DNA from: Lactobacillus acidophilus
GTDB taxonomy: Bacteria > Bacillota > Bacilli > Lactobacillales > Lactobacillaceae
NCBI RefSeq assembly: GCF_034298135.1
Contig: NZ_CP139575.1
Location: 1,914,848 to 1,978,847 of the forward strand
Direction of reading: 5' to 3'
DNA: 64,000 nt
The position numbers and the translations under genes were made by a program. This document shows positions 18,189-27,809 of this stretch, piece by piece. A model generated the notes under the pieces. It was given only the letters and a program-made list of their open reading frames with translations, did no database searches and was not told the origin of the DNA. How positions within the stretch are numbered: the stretch's first letter is position 1; every line of letters starts with the position of its first letter.

Positions 18189-18228
18189 AAAAAATCACCT
18201 AGTCAATTGGACTAGATGATTTTTTTCA
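18189..18228. terminator. Second, bidirectional terminator
   Basis: AAAAAAATCACCTAGTC / GGACTAGATGATTTTTTT around AATT. On the minus strand it serves the Apf-like gene. Confidence 0.88.
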
Positions 18229-18251
18229 TGATTGGAAATTAAAAGAATGAA

Positions 18252-18614
18252 TTAATACCAATTATGTGCTAGCCAAAATCTCTTGGCATTAACCCATGAA
18301 CCGTAACGACCATAAACGTAATTATCAGCTGTACGTTCTTGATTCTTAGGTGATAAATCACCGTTTAAGTAACCAATATTTAATTGATATTTACCGTAAC
18401 AAACACCGTTTCTAGCAGTGTAGCTACCACCTGATTCACGCATTGCGATCCAACGCTTAGCTGCCTTTTCCTTCTTAGAAAGCTTTCTAGTTGCGGCTTG
18501 TACAGTTTGGTTATTTGAAGTGGTAGAAAAAGCTTGGGCAACAGTAACACATGCAAAGGCAAGTGCTAAAGCTGCAAAAATTTTAACCAAAGTAGATTTA
18601 ACGTTTTTACTCAT
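18252..18614 (-). CDS. Secreted Apf-like (aggregation-promoting factor) protein
   Basis: 120 residues with a Sec signal peptide (KSTLVKIFAALALAFACVTVAQA), a short linker (NNQTVQAATRKLSKKEKAAKR) and the C-terminal domain of Apf proteins: WIAMRESGGSYTARNG, GKYQLNIGYLNGD, NQERTADNYVYGRYGSW, ending WLAHNWY. That domain is lysozyme-like and found in cell-surface muramidase or aggregation factors of acidophilus-group lactobacilli. Shorter than classic Apf1/Apf2 because the low-complexity middle region is absent. One Cys (VCYGKYQ) is present in the catalytic-like domain. Confidence 0.88.
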   Translation of the reverse strand: MSKNVKSTLVKIFAALALAFACVTVAQAFSTTSNNQTVQAATRKLSKKEKAAKRWIAMRESGGSYTARNGVCYGKYQLNIGYLNGDLSPKNQERTADNYVYGRYGSWVNAKRFWLAHNWY

Positions 18615-18825
18615 TTATTTAATTCATCCTCGTTAATAAAACTTAATTTCAAATTTATCAATTTCTTAATGATTATGCTTATATCTTACAAGCTCAATAT
18701 GACAGCAATGTTACAAAACGAAAACATCATTCTTACAATCAGGAATAAATAGCCTTTTTTAAGCGCTTTTTGCCTTAATTTGGTAAAATTTATTAGAAGA
18801 AACAACTGTTTTTAGGAGGTAAAAA

Positions 18826-21360
18826 ATGGCAGTAAAACGTTTTTATGAAACTTTCCATCCAGAACATTACGATTTACGTATTGATGTAAACCGTAAAAAT
18901 AAGGAAATTAATGGTACTTCTACTATTACTGGTGATGTAGTTGAGAATCCAGTATTTATTAATCAGAAGTTTATGACTATCGACAGTGTTAAAGTTGAGG
19001 GAAAAGACGTTGATTTTGAAGTAGTTGAAAAAGACGAAGCAATTAAAATTGAAACCGGCGTAACTGGTAAAGCCATCATCGAAATTGCTTATAGTGCACC
19101 TTTGACAGATACTATGATGGGTATTTATCCTTCATATTACGAATTGGAAGGTAAAAAGAAGCAAATTATTGGTACGCAATTTGAAACCACTTTTGCGCGT
19201 CAAGCATTTCCGTGTGTTGACGAACCAGAAGCTAAAGCGACCTTTACGCTTGCTCTTAAATGGGATGAACAAGATGGCGAAATTGCTCTTGCCAACATGC
19301 CTGAAATCGAAGTTGATAAAGATGGTTACCACCATTTTGAAGAAACTGTTCGTATGTCTAGTTACCTTGTTGCATTTGCCTTTGGTGAATTGCAATCAAA
19401 GACTGATCATACTAAAGACGGCGTTTTAGTAGGTGTTTATGCAACTAAGGCTCACAAGCCTAAGGAATTGGATTTTGCATTAGATATTGCTACTCGTGCA
19501 ATTGAATTTTACGAAGACTTCTACCAAACTAAGTACCCACTTCCACAATCATTGCAACTTGCATTGCCAGATTTTAGTGCCGGTGCGATGGAAAACTGGG
19601 GACTTATAACTTATCGTGAAGCTTACTTGTTGCTTGATCCAGACAATACTAGTTTGGAAATGAAGAAGTTGGTAGCTACAGTTATTACTCACGAATTGGC
19701 TCACCAATGGTTTGGTGACTTAGTAACCATGAAGTGGTGGGATAACTTATGGCTTAACGAAAGTTTTGCTAACATGATGGAATACTTGTCAGTTGATGGC
19801 TTGGAACCAGATTGGCACATTTGGGAAATGTTCCAAACTAATGAAGCTTCTTCAGCATTATCACGTGATGCTACAGATGGTGTTCAACCAATTCAAATGG
19901 AAATTAACGATCCAGCAGATATTGATTCAGTATTTGATGGTGCGATTGTTTATGCTAAGGGTTCAAGAATGTTGGTCATGGTTCGTTCACTTCTTGGCGA
20001 TGAAGCTTTGAGAAAGGGTCTTAAGTACTACTTCGATCACCACAAGTTTGGTAATGCCACAGGTGACGATCTTTGGGATGCACTTTCAACTGCAACTGAC
20101 CTTAATATTGGTGAAATTATGCATTCATGGCTAAAACAACCAGGTTACCCAGTAGTTAGTGCCTTTGTTGATAAAGATGGCCATTTGAAGCTTACTCAAA
20201 AGCAATTCTTCATTGGTGAAGGTGAAGATAAGGGGAGATTATGGCAGATTCCATTGAACGCTAACTTTGATGCTCCTAAGATTATGTCAGAAAAGGAAAT
20301 TGATCTAGGCAACTACAAGGTTCTTCGTGAAGAAGCGGGTCACCCACTTAGACTTAACGTTGGTAATAATTCTCACTTCATCGTTGAATATGATGAAACC
20401 TTACTTAACGATATTTTGGCAGACGTTAATGCACTTGATCCAATCGATAAGTTGCAATTATTACAAGACCTTAGACTTTTAGCAGAAGGTAAGCAAATTT
20501 CTTACGCTGTAATTGTGCCACTTCTTACTAAGTTCGCAGATTCTAAATCAAGTTTGGTAATTAACGCTTTGTACACTACTGCTAACAAGCTTCGTCAATT
20601 TGTTAAACCAGAATCAGAAGAAGAAAAGAACCTGAAGAAGCTTTACGATCTCTTATCAAAGAAGCAAGTTGCTCGTTTAGGCTGGGAAGTTAAGAAGGGC
20701 GAAAGCGATGAAGATGCTCAAATTCGTCCATACGAATTAAGCGCAAGTCTCTACGCAGATAATACTGATTCAATTAAGGCAGCTCACCAAATCTTCACTG
20801 AAAATGAAGATAACTTGGAAGCAATGAACGCTGATGTTCGCCCATACGTTTTGATTAACGAAGTAAAGAATTTTGGAAGCCATAACTTAATTGCCAAGTT
20901 AATTAAGGAATACCAAAGAACTGCTGATGCTTCATACAAGGTAGACCTTCGTTCTGCTATTACCAGCACAATTGATAAGGCAGAAGTAGCTACAATTGTA
21001 GAAGATTTCGAAAATGCAGATATTATTAAGCCACAAGACCTTCGCGGCTGGTACCGCGGCTTACTTGCTAACCATCATGGTCAACAAGCTGCTTGGGACT
21101 GGATCAGAGAAGATTGGGACTGGCTTGATAAGACTGTTGGTGGTGACATGGAATTTGCTACATTCATCACTGTTACTGCTGGTGTGTTCCACACTCCTGA
21201 AAGACTTAAGGAATTCAAGGAATTCTTTGAACCAAAGGTAAATGTTCCACTTCTTAGTCGTGAAATTAAGATGGACACTAAGGTTATCGAAAGCAAGGTT
21301 AACTTGATCGAAGCTGAAAAAGATGCTGTAAATAGCGCAATTGCTAAGGCGATTGATTAA
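18826..21360 (+). CDS. pepN: Aminopeptidase N (M1 family)
   Basis: 844-residue cytoplasmic zinc metallopeptidase removing N-terminal residues from peptides taken up during growth on milk or gut protein. GAMENWG substrate motif at about residues 253-259, HExxH zinc motif HELAHQW with His289 and His293, and the third ligand Glu312 in LNESFAN, at the normal spacing. The length matches lactobacillal PepN. Start ATG 18826 follows AGGAGG. A terminator follows, and the peptide transporter gene dtpT comes next. Confidence 0.97.
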   Translation: MAVKRFYETFHPEHYDLRIDVNRKNKEINGTSTITGDVVENPVFINQKFMTIDSVKVEGKDVDFEVVEKDEAIKIETGVTGKAIIEIAYSAPLTDTMMGIYPSYYELEGKKKQIIGTQFETTFARQAFPCVDEPEAKATFTLALKWDEQDGEIALANMPEIEVDKDGYHHFEETVRMSSYLVAFAFGELQSKTDHTKDGVLVGVYATKAHKPKELDFALDIATRAIEFYEDFYQTKYPLPQSLQLALPDFSAGAMENWGLITYREAYLLLDPDNTSLEMKKLVATVITHELAHQWFGDLVTMKWWDNLWLNESFANMMEYLSVDGLEPDWHIWEMFQTNEASSALSRDATDGVQPIQMEINDPADIDSVFDGAIVYAKGSRMLVMVRSLLGDEALRKGLKYYFDHHKFGNATGDDLWDALSTATDLNIGEIMHSWLKQPGYPVVSAFVDKDGHLKLTQKQFFIGEGEDKGRLWQIPLNANFDAPKIMSEKEIDLGNYKVLREEAGHPLRLNVGNNSHFIVEYDETLLNDILADVNALDPIDKLQLLQDLRLLAEGKQISYAVIVPLLTKFADSKSSLVINALYTTANKLRQFVKPESEEEKNLKKLYDLLSKKQVARLGWEVKKGESDEDAQIRPYELSASLYADNTDSIKAAHQIFTENEDNLEAMNADVRPYVLINEVKNFGSHNLIAKLIKEYQRTADASYKVDLRSAITSTIDKAEVATIVEDFENADIIKPQDLRGWYRGLLANHHGQQAAWDWIREDWDWLDKTVGGDMEFATFITVTAGVFHTPERLKEFKEFFEPKVNVPLLSREIKMDTKVIESKVNLIEAEKDAVNSAIAKAID

Positions 21361-21379
21361 TTAACAATAACAGATTGGG

Positions 21380-21418
21380 AAATAAGGATTCACTTAGTCA
21401 AAGTGAATCCTTATTTTT
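21380..21418 (+). terminator. Terminator of pepN
   Basis: AAATAAGGATTCACTT / AAAGTGAATCCTTATTTTT around AGTC. Confidence 0.9.
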
Positions 21419-21471
21419 CATGGTATAATAACTCTTTGTTGCTTACCTTAAACAAAGAGGGGAGTTTTTCT

Positions 21472-22965
21472 TTGGGTAAACGAGATACAAATACAGCATT
21501 TTTCGGACAACCTAAGGGTTTGTCTACATTATTCTTTACTGAAATGTGGGAGCGTTTCAGTTACTACGGCATGCGAGCAATTCTTTTGTTCTACATGTAC
21601 TATGCAGTTACAAAGGGCGGTTTAGGAATGGATCAAACTACCGCTGCATCGGTGATGTCGATCTACGGCTCGCTTGTTTATTTGTCAGCTTTAGTAGGTG
21701 GCTGGCTTTCCGATAGAGTATGGGGATCAAGAAAGACCGTCTTTTATGGTGGTGTATTGATCATGCTAGGTCACATCGTGCTGGCTTTACCAGCGGGTGT
21801 AGGTGCATTATATAGTTCTATTGCTTTAATTGTGGTTGGTACAGGTTTATTAAAACCTAATGTATCAGATATGGTAGGGGGACTTTACTCCGTAGAAGAT
21901 CGTCGTCGTGATGCCGGGTTTAGTATTTTTGTTTTTGGTATTAACCTGGGTTCTTTTATCGCACCATGGCTTGTTCCTTGGGCAGCTGAAGGATTCGGCT
22001 TCCATGCTTTTGGAAATGAATTGAACTTTCATGCTGGATTTTCGCTAGCTGCAATTGGAATGTTCTTTGGATTAGTTCAATATGTTTTAGGTGGTAAAAA
22101 ATATTTGCCCACAAGTAGTCTAGAACCTAATGATCCAATCGATAGAGGTGATTTGCTTAATATTATTAAGTGGGTTGTTATTATCGTAGTTGCAGTTGCT
22201 GCAATTTTAGCTGCATTAGCTGGATTTGGTCAATTGAACGTTGATAATATAATTACTATGTTGACTGTTTTAGCAATTGCATTGCCAATTTATTACTTCG
22301 TAATGATGCTACGCAGTTCAAAAGTTACTAAAGTTGAACGTTCACGTGTTAAAGCTTATATTCCATTATTCTTTGCGGCAGCTATTTTCTGGGGAATAGA
22401 AGAATCAGGATCTGTTGTTTTAGCTTTGTTTGCAGAGCAAAGAACTGTACTTCATGTTGGTAATTGGCATTTTACAGCAGCCAACTTCCAATCACTTAAT
22501 CCTTTGTTTATTATGATTTTGACGCCAGTTTTTGTATGGCTATGGGAACACTGGAAGAAACAACCAAGTGCGCCGGGTAAATTTGCTGCTGGACTTGTTT
22601 TTGCCGGTTTATCTTATATGTGGATGGCTTTGCCAGGGATGCTTTATGGTACAAGCGGTCGAGTTAGTCCTTTCTGGCTAGTTGGTTCATGGTTCATTGT
22701 TGAAATTGCCGAAATGTTGATTTCACCTATTGGTTTATCAATTACGACTAAGCTTGCGCCAAATGCATATCGTTCACAAATGATGAGTATGTGGTTTATG
22801 GCTGATGCGACGGGTCAAGCAATCAATGCACAAATTGTTAAGTTCTATTCCACTGGTACAGAAGTACAATACTTTACTGTCATTGGATTAGTTAGTGTAG
22901 TCTTCGGTATTATTATGTTCTTATTAGTTAAGAAGATTAATGTATTGATGGAAGGCGTACATTAA
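21472..22965 (+). CDS. dtpT: Proton-dependent di/tripeptide transporter (POT/DtpT)
   Basis: 497-residue peptide:H+ symporter with 12-14 helices. POT-family signatures are present: FFTEMWERFSYYGMRAIL near the N-terminus (the ExxER-type proton motif), and FSIFVFGINLGSFIAPW (PTR2 signature). The start is taken as TTG 21472, eight bases after AAAGAGGGGAG; upstream in-frame codons overlap the promoter TATAAT at 21425-21430 and the pepN terminator. Its position after pepN fits peptide uptake and degradation. Confidence 0.93.
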   Translation: MGKRDTNTAFFGQPKGLSTLFFTEMWERFSYYGMRAILLFYMYYAVTKGGLGMDQTTAASVMSIYGSLVYLSALVGGWLSDRVWGSRKTVFYGGVLIMLGHIVLALPAGVGALYSSIALIVVGTGLLKPNVSDMVGGLYSVEDRRRDAGFSIFVFGINLGSFIAPWLVPWAAEGFGFHAFGNELNFHAGFSLAAIGMFFGLVQYVLGGKKYLPTSSLEPNDPIDRGDLLNIIKWVVIIVVAVAAILAALAGFGQLNVDNIITMLTVLAIALPIYYFVMMLRSSKVTKVERSRVKAYIPLFFAAAIFWGIEESGSVVLALFAEQRTVLHVGNWHFTAANFQSLNPLFIMILTPVFVWLWEHWKKQPSAPGKFAAGLVFAGLSYMWMALPGMLYGTSGRVSPFWLVGSWFIVEIAEMLISPIGLSITTKLAPNAYRSQMMSMWFMADATGQAINAQIVKFYSTGTEVQYFTVIGLVSVVFGIIMFLLVKKINVLMEGVH

Positions 22966-22996
22966 AAAATAGCGTGGATTTCCACGCTATTTTTTA
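22964..22996. terminator. Bidirectional terminator after dtpT
   Basis: AAAAAATAGCGTGGA / TCCACGCTATTTTTT. Shared with the convergent small gene. Confidence 0.92.
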
Positions 22997-22997
22997 C

Positions 22998-23195
22998 TTA
23001 AAATTTGTGCAAAGCAATTGCATAAATAACCAAAATTAAACCCAAAATTAAAAAGATAATAGCTAAAGTACGTTGCCATTTAGCCTCATTTTTACTATCT
23101 TCTTTATTTTTATTAGTATTGCCGTTTTTTTCACTTAAGTATCTAAAGTAAGAAATTGCTGCTACGACTAAGCAAAGAATCCCGATTATTAACAT
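22998..23195 (-). CDS. Small two-helix membrane protein
   Basis: 65 residues: helix LIIGILCLVVAAISYF, a charged Asn/Lys-rich loop (EKNGNTNKNKEDSKNEAKW), then helix LAIIFLILGLILVIYAIAL. An AAAGGA ribosome binding site precedes the ATG. No known domain recognised. Confidence 0.7.
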   Translation of the reverse strand: MLIIGILCLVVAAISYFRYLSEKNGNTNKNKEDSKNEAKWQRTLAIIFLILGLILVIYAIALHKF

Positions 23196-23240
23196 AAAAA
23201 TCCTTTCAAAAAATCTATATCTTTTTATTTAATTTTACGC

Positions 23241-23281
23241 AAAAAAATACAGCTCTTCAATTTGAAAAGCTATATTTTTCA
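23241..23281 (-). terminator. Terminator of the L,D-transpeptidase gene
   Basis: Minus strand: AAATATAGCTTTTCAAATT / GAAGAGCTGTATTTTTTTG, imperfect stem with a T7 run. Confidence 0.75.
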
Positions 23282-23283
23282 TT

Positions 23284-24492
23284 TTAATAAACTATTACGG
23301 CATCGTTGGTCAAGACATTGTCCCAAACGCTCTTGATTTCTGCAGGACGAATATTTACACATCCGTGTGAACCGCCTTGTAAGTATGCTGTTTTACTCCA
23401 GTCATTTCTCCAGCTAGCATCGTGAAGACCACAACCACTTAAGGTGAATGGCATCCAGTATTGAACTTTAGATGCATATTTTGAGCCGTCGTCGTTATAT
23501 CCACGAAGAACACTAGGAGATTCCTTGTACATGATATACCAAACTCCCTTAGGTGTTTGATTACCTTTTCCACCTTCTAGAGTACCAGTAACTACATCAT
23601 TTAAGTGAACTACTACGCGACCTTTGCGTACAACCCATAATTCTTGATTGCTGATAGAAACAACAACATAGTTTTCACCAATACCATGATTATTCTTACC
23701 GTAACCATGAGCATATGTACTGTATCCATCACCATAAATGTATTTACTACCATCAACAGTAGTCTTACCATTCATGAATGCTTTTTCTACAGCAACTTGA
23801 GCTTTTTTAACGTGTACACCCCAGCCGTAACTTTCATTTTTAACAGTAACTGTTTTACCATTAACTTTGTTTCCCACAGGAACAGAGAACTTATAGCTCT
23901 TATTAAGGGTTTGAACTTCTTTGTCGATTTCGTTTAATTTAGCAGTTAAATTTTTGACATCAGTGAATTTATACTTGCTATCTTTATATGTGACTTCACC
24001 GATTAAATCATCTGCTTTTAAAGTATAATTATTTCCTGCAATCTTATAAGTTACAGCAGCTTTTTGTATCTTTTGAAGATTCTTCTTAGCTTGAGTTAAT
24101 GTTGCTGAATTATAAGTATATTTTTGATTATTCGGCAGATCTGTATGTTGTTTTTCAAAATAATTTTGTACAGTTTGAGAATCGATAGTTTGAACATTTT
24201 CATCGCGTTCGGAAACGATCTTCTTGTTTCTCAAAAAGATTGTGTTAACAGCCTTTTGATTGATTTTATCTGTAGCTTTTTTTACTGTTAGGTTTCCAAC
24301 CTTAACGCCATAAATTGTAACGTTAGGGTTAAAGTGAGTAGTCGCAAAGGCTCGTTCCTTCTGTTCACTGGCTACTTGTCTATTATGAATAAATACACCA
24401 CAAATAATCGCAATTATAATAATTACGCCAGCAATTATTAAGTAGAGGTTATTACGGTTATTATGTTTTCTAAGTTCTTTTCTAGATTGCAT
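23284..24492 (-). CDS. Membrane-anchored L,D-transpeptidase (YkuD)
   Basis: 402 residues: short basic cytoplasmic start, one membrane anchor (LYLIIAGVIIIIAIICGVFI, residues about 17-36), a peptidoglycan-binding-4-like region, and a C-terminal YkuD domain. The catalytic block GGSHGCVNIRP (residues about 373-383) has the active Cys and His; an upstream GIGENYVVVSI strand opens the domain. Such enzymes form 3-3 peptidoglycan cross-links or attach groups to the wall outside the membrane. Monocistronic, with a terminator. Its upstream region has a palindrome TTTCGAA-N11-TTCGAAA (24521-24545) that could be an operator. Confidence 0.92.
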   Translation of the reverse strand: MQSRKELRKHNNRNNLYLIIAGVIIIIAIICGVFIHNRQVASEQKERAFATTHFNPNVTIYGVKVGNLTVKKATDKINQKAVNTIFLRNKKIVSERDENVQTIDSQTVQNYFEKQHTDLPNNQKYTYNSATLTQAKKNLQKIQKAAVTYKIAGNNYTLKADDLIGEVTYKDSKYKFTDVKNLTAKLNEIDKEVQTLNKSYKFSVPVGNKVNGKTVTVKNESYGWGVHVKKAQVAVEKAFMNGKTTVDGSKYIYGDGYSTYAHGYGKNNHGIGENYVVVSISNQELWVVRKGRVVVHLNDVVTGTLEGGKGNQTPKGVWYIMYKESPSVLRGYNDDGSKYASKVQYWMPFTLSGCGLHDASWRNDWSKTAYLQGGSHGCVNIRPAEIKSVWDNVLTNDAVIVY

Positions 24493-24643
24493 ATTAAAAT
24501 TACCCGTATCCTTAGTTTTTTCGAATAAACGTTTGCTTCGAAACAGTATAACAACTATTCTTATTATAGTAAAGTTACTAAATTATTCTACCTTAGTGTT
24601 AAAATGCATAACAGCTTTTATTTTATTTTTTTAGGTGAAAAAC

Positions 24644-25438
24644 ATGACTAATGATCCAATTGTATTTCAAATGAGCGTGGTCAAAAATAAACCGCAATCT
24701 TATCGTAAAGATAAAAATAAGGATATATGCCCATTTTGTGATGTGGAAAATTTAACAGATATTTATGCAAAGGATGGAGACATTATTTGGCTTCATAATA
24801 AATTTCCAACGCTGCGTGATACACTGCAGACCGTTTTAATTGAATCAAGCGACCATAACGGTGATATAAGCACTTATACTAAAAAGTATAATCGGAAGTT
24901 GCTACGTTTTAGTTTGCAGTGCTTTGAAAGGATGAACCGTGATGATAAATATCAGTCAGTAGTTTGGTATAAAAACTATGGTCCTCATTCAGGAGGCTCG
25001 CTAATTCATCCACATATGCAAATTGTAGGCTTTAAAAACGTAGATGGATATAAATATATTCATCCAAATAATTTTGAAGGAGAGACATTGTTTGATAAAG
25101 ATGGGGTTGAGGTGAATGTGGCAGAGCATCCTGTACAAGGATATACAGAGTTAAATATCAATTTACTTAATCGAAATAGTGTTGATCTATGGGCTGATTG
25201 GATTCAAAGTGGTGCCAAATATTTACTTAATATTATGTATGATGGTAGATGTGATTCATACAATTTATTCTTTTATCCCCGTAATGATGAGGGAATATGT
25301 GCAAAATTTATTACACGTTTTGATGCACCACCATATTTTGTGGGTTATAAATTATCCCAAGTAAATGATGAAATGACATTAACTAAAGAGGCACGCCGCT
25401 TTAAAGAATTTTATGATAATGATTCAAAAATAAAATAA
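24644..25438 (+). CDS. DUF4931 / GalT-like HIT-superfamily protein
   Basis: 264 residues. A zinc-type CPFC pair near the N-terminus and a GGSLIHPHMQIVGF block with the HxHxQ signature place it in the histidine-triad/galactose-1-phosphate uridylyltransferase superfamily; it matches the DUF4931 group of Firmicutes. Start ATG 24644 lies six bases after AGGTG; the in-frame GTG 24635 is inside that ribosome binding site. The substrate is unknown; nucleotide transfer or hydrolysis is inferred from the fold. Not next to other galactose genes. Confidence 0.78.
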   Translation: MTNDPIVFQMSVVKNKPQSYRKDKNKDICPFCDVENLTDIYAKDGDIIWLHNKFPTLRDTLQTVLIESSDHNGDISTYTKKYNRKLLRFSLQCFERMNRDDKYQSVVWYKNYGPHSGGSLIHPHMQIVGFKNVDGYKYIHPNNFEGETLFDKDGVEVNVAEHPVQGYTELNINLLNRNSVDLWADWIQSGAKYLLNIMYDGRCDSYNLFFYPRNDEGICAKFITRFDAPPYFVGYKLSQVNDEMTLTKEARRFKEFYDNDSKIK

Positions 25439-25466
25439 AAAGTATTCTCTACTAGAGAATACTTTT
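25439..25466. terminator. Bidirectional terminator
   Basis: AAAGTATTCTC / GAGAATACTTTTTT around TACTA, between convergent genes. Confidence 0.9.
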
Positions 25467-26108
25467 TTAGAATTCAGTATGAATAATATCATCTTCAGGA
25501 CGATGAGCCTGAATGCGTAACACTTGCCAGTCAAAATTATCATCTGGTTGGACTAAGTCAATGATCAACTTTCCGTCTTCCATTCTAAAATCAAGTTCGG
25601 TGCGATGGTCGATCCATTCTATACGGTTAGGTTCTTCGCTTAGGCCTTCCACTATAATTTGATCAGAAAGATTATTAAGAAAGATGTATTTTTGGTAAGT
25701 TGCATGACGATTTTCCAAGATGAAACCATCACTAGAAGTCAATTCACTTGGTTGACTTTCATTAAATGCGTGACCAAACATGTGCATCCAAGAATTAATG
25801 GTATTGAGCAATGCTTGTGTATTTTCATTGATTTGCCCATTGTTTACTGGAACATTGATGATAGTAGATTTACCATTTTTACGATTATCAACCATTGTAT
25901 CAATAACATTTTCACTGGTTAAATCTAATCCATCTTGTTTATTTGCTAAAAAGATGGTGTATTTTTCACAGGCCATTTTAAAAAGGTCATTTTTGCCGTT
26001 ACTCATTACAGCACGTGCACCAATGTTACGCGCTGTTTTAACTAGTGTATCAGCGTCAGCTTGTCCGTTTAACTTAAAATTTAAGACAATTGCAAAATCA
26101 GGATTCAT
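25467..26108 (-). CDS. Truncated GH29 alpha-L-fucosidase-like protein
   Basis: 213 residues with SD AAGGAGG. Two blocks resemble GH29 enzymes: DADTLVKTARNIGARAVMSN (compare the family's conserved segment before the H-H-D motif) and the C-terminal STIINVPVNNGQINENTQAL (compare LLNVPPNRDGLI). The catalytic nucleophile region and the His pair are absent, and the protein is about half the normal length. It may be a small retained domain with a non-enzymatic role or a decayed gene. I rate the family assignment as moderate. Confidence 0.5.
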   Translation of the reverse strand: MNPDFAIVLNFKLNGQADADTLVKTARNIGARAVMSNGKNDLFKMACEKYTIFLANKQDGLDLTSENVIDTMVDNRKNGKSTIINVPVNNGQINENTQALLNTINSWMHMFGHAFNESQPSELTSSDGFILENRHATYQKYIFLNNLSDQIIVEGLSEEPNRIEWIDHRTELDFRMEDGKLIIDLVQPDDNFDWQVLRIQAHRPEDDIIHTEF

Positions 26109-26165
26109 TTTTGTCCTCCTTGTTAATTACTAGTTTAGTTTATCGTAAAGGAACGAAATATTGAA

Positions 26166-26927
26166 ATGAAAATTATTATTGCTCCCGCAAAAATTATGAA
26201 ATTAGATCGAGATTCTTTTCCTGTTCAATCCACACCAGAATTTTTGAAAAAGACTAGGATATTAGAGAAATTCTTAAAATCAAGAACCCGAGATCAACTG
26301 GAAACGTTATGGCATGCCAGTGATAAAGTAGTTGAGCAAAGCTTATTTCAGTTGAAAAATATGGATTTAGATACTAATTTAACGCCAGCAATTTTAGCTT
26401 TTTCAGGTATTCAATACCAGTACATGGCACCAGATTTGTTTACTCAGCCAGCGCTTGATTATATTCAAAAAAATTTGCGTATTTTATCAGGTTTTTATGG
26501 GATGCTCCGTCCATTTGACGGAATATGTCCATATCGTTTGGAATTAAATACCAAAATGGTAGGCTTTCGTGATTATAGTTTGTATCATTTTTGGGATGAA
26601 GATATTGCTAATAGTTTATTTAAAGAGGATCAAGTAGTAATTAATCTAGCATCTAAGCAATATATGCGTTTAGTTAAACCTTATCTGAATTCAGCTAGGC
26701 GAATGATTACTGTTGATTTTCAAGAACTAAAAAATGACAAGTGGAAAACTGTCGGTGTTCATGCCAAAATGGCGCGCGGTGAAATGGTGCGCTTTATGGC
26801 AGAAAAGCAAATAAAAAATCCCGCAGATTTGCGAGACTTTCATGATTTCGATTTTCAATTTGTACCAGAAGTCAGTTCAGACGATCATTATATTTTTAGA
26901 ACTGATTTTGATTTTACTCGGCATTAA
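26166..26927 (+). CDS. yaaA: YaaA/DUF328 family peroxide stress protein
   Basis: 253 residues of the YaaA (DUF328) family, which in E. coli limits intracellular iron and DNA damage under hydrogen peroxide. The family blocks IIIAPAKIM at the N-terminus, FSGIQYQYM, LRILSGFYGMLRPFDGI and YRLELNTKM are all present. It converges on the esterase gene with a 4-bp overlap of the two ends. A role in peroxide tolerance suits a catalase-less organism (inference). Confidence 0.93.
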   Translation: MKIIIAPAKIMKLDRDSFPVQSTPEFLKKTRILEKFLKSRTRDQLETLWHASDKVVEQSLFQLKNMDLDTNLTPAILAFSGIQYQYMAPDLFTQPALDYIQKNLRILSGFYGMLRPFDGICPYRLELNTKMVGFRDYSLYHFWDEDIANSLFKEDQVVINLASKQYMRLVKPYLNSARRMITVDFQELKNDKWKTVGVHAKMARGEMVRFMAEKQIKNPADLRDFHDFDFQFVPEVSSDDHYIFRTDFDFTRH

Positions 26928-27667
26928 AATAGGGGCTTCAAAAATTCTGCAGTTAAATCAACAGCAGAGTCTTTATATTGACCAGTGAAACTATGATCTG
27001 CATCTGGGACCATGTGCAGTTCACTGTTTTCGTAGACTTCGTCGTATTTCTTTGAGTATTTAGGGGCAACTACTTGATCATTGGAGCCAACAATTATAGA
27101 AACTGGATTAGTATAATGTTTAGCAATTTCATAGATTGGTAATACTTGTGCGGTTCTTAAATAAAAGCCGCCAAGCTTTTTACCATGAAATGGAATAGCT
27201 GCTGGAATGTGTTCAGGATTATAAGTTGCGCCTTGAGTGTCACCATTTAAGGCATCATCCTTTAATTGAGCAGCCGGTGCTAAAAGAACGACTTTTTTAA
27301 CAATGTCTGGATAAAGTCCAGCTAGCATTGAAGCAACTACGCCACCTTGTGAATGTCCCACCAAAAAAATATTACGTACATGTGGATCAGTACGTACGTA
27401 TTCTAAAATCTTTTGTGCATCCGCAATTTCATTGCAGACAGTCATATCTTCAAACGCACCATCACTTTCGCCATGTCCATTAAAGTCAAAACGAACACTA
27501 GCTACATTTTCATCGCGTAAGTTATCGGCAATTTGCCTTAATAAAGGGGTATTTCTGTTTGCAGTAAAGCCATGCATAAGAATAGCCATATCATAAATTT
27601 CACCAAAAGGTTCTTCACGATCGCCTACTAAAGTGAGGCCATCTCTCTCAATTGTAATGCGAGACAT
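26924..27667 (-). CDS. Alpha/beta hydrolase, cinnamoyl (feruloyl) esterase type
   Basis: 247 residues. Nucleophile elbow GHSQGG with Ser near residue 105, oxyanion-side HGFTANRN near the N-terminus, and the late acid and His in VGSNDQVV and DADHSFTG. Sequence and length match the lactobacillal cinnamoyl esterases such as L. johnsonii LJ0536, which release ferulic and chlorogenic acids. Start ATG 27667 follows GAGGAAGAG; an upstream in-frame codon runs through that site. Substrate preference is inferred from family resemblance. Confidence 0.85.
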   Translation of the reverse strand: MSRITIERDGLTLVGDREEPFGEIYDMAILMHGFTANRNTPLLRQIADNLRDENVASVRFDFNGHGESDGAFEDMTVCNEIADAQKILEYVRTDPHVRNIFLVGHSQGGVVASMLAGLYPDIVKKVVLLAPAAQLKDDALNGDTQGATYNPEHIPAAIPFHGKKLGGFYLRTAQVLPIYEIAKHYTNPVSIIVGSNDQVVAPKYSKKYDEVYENSELHMVPDADHSFTGQYKDSAVDLTAEFLKPLF

Positions 27668-27809
27668 AACTCTTCCTCTTTCCACATAATGTATAATTTT
27701 ATTGTAAGCCTTTTTATAAAGAAATTTGCCGAAAATAAATTAAGAAATTGGAAAGATTAATTTTATCAGCGTAATATTTAATTATTGAAACAGAAAGAGT
27801 AATAAAAGT

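Noticed and set aside
18760..18775. Catabolite-response element near AAGCGCTTTT upstream of pepN
   Set aside because: Central bases fit loosely but the outer consensus is missing.
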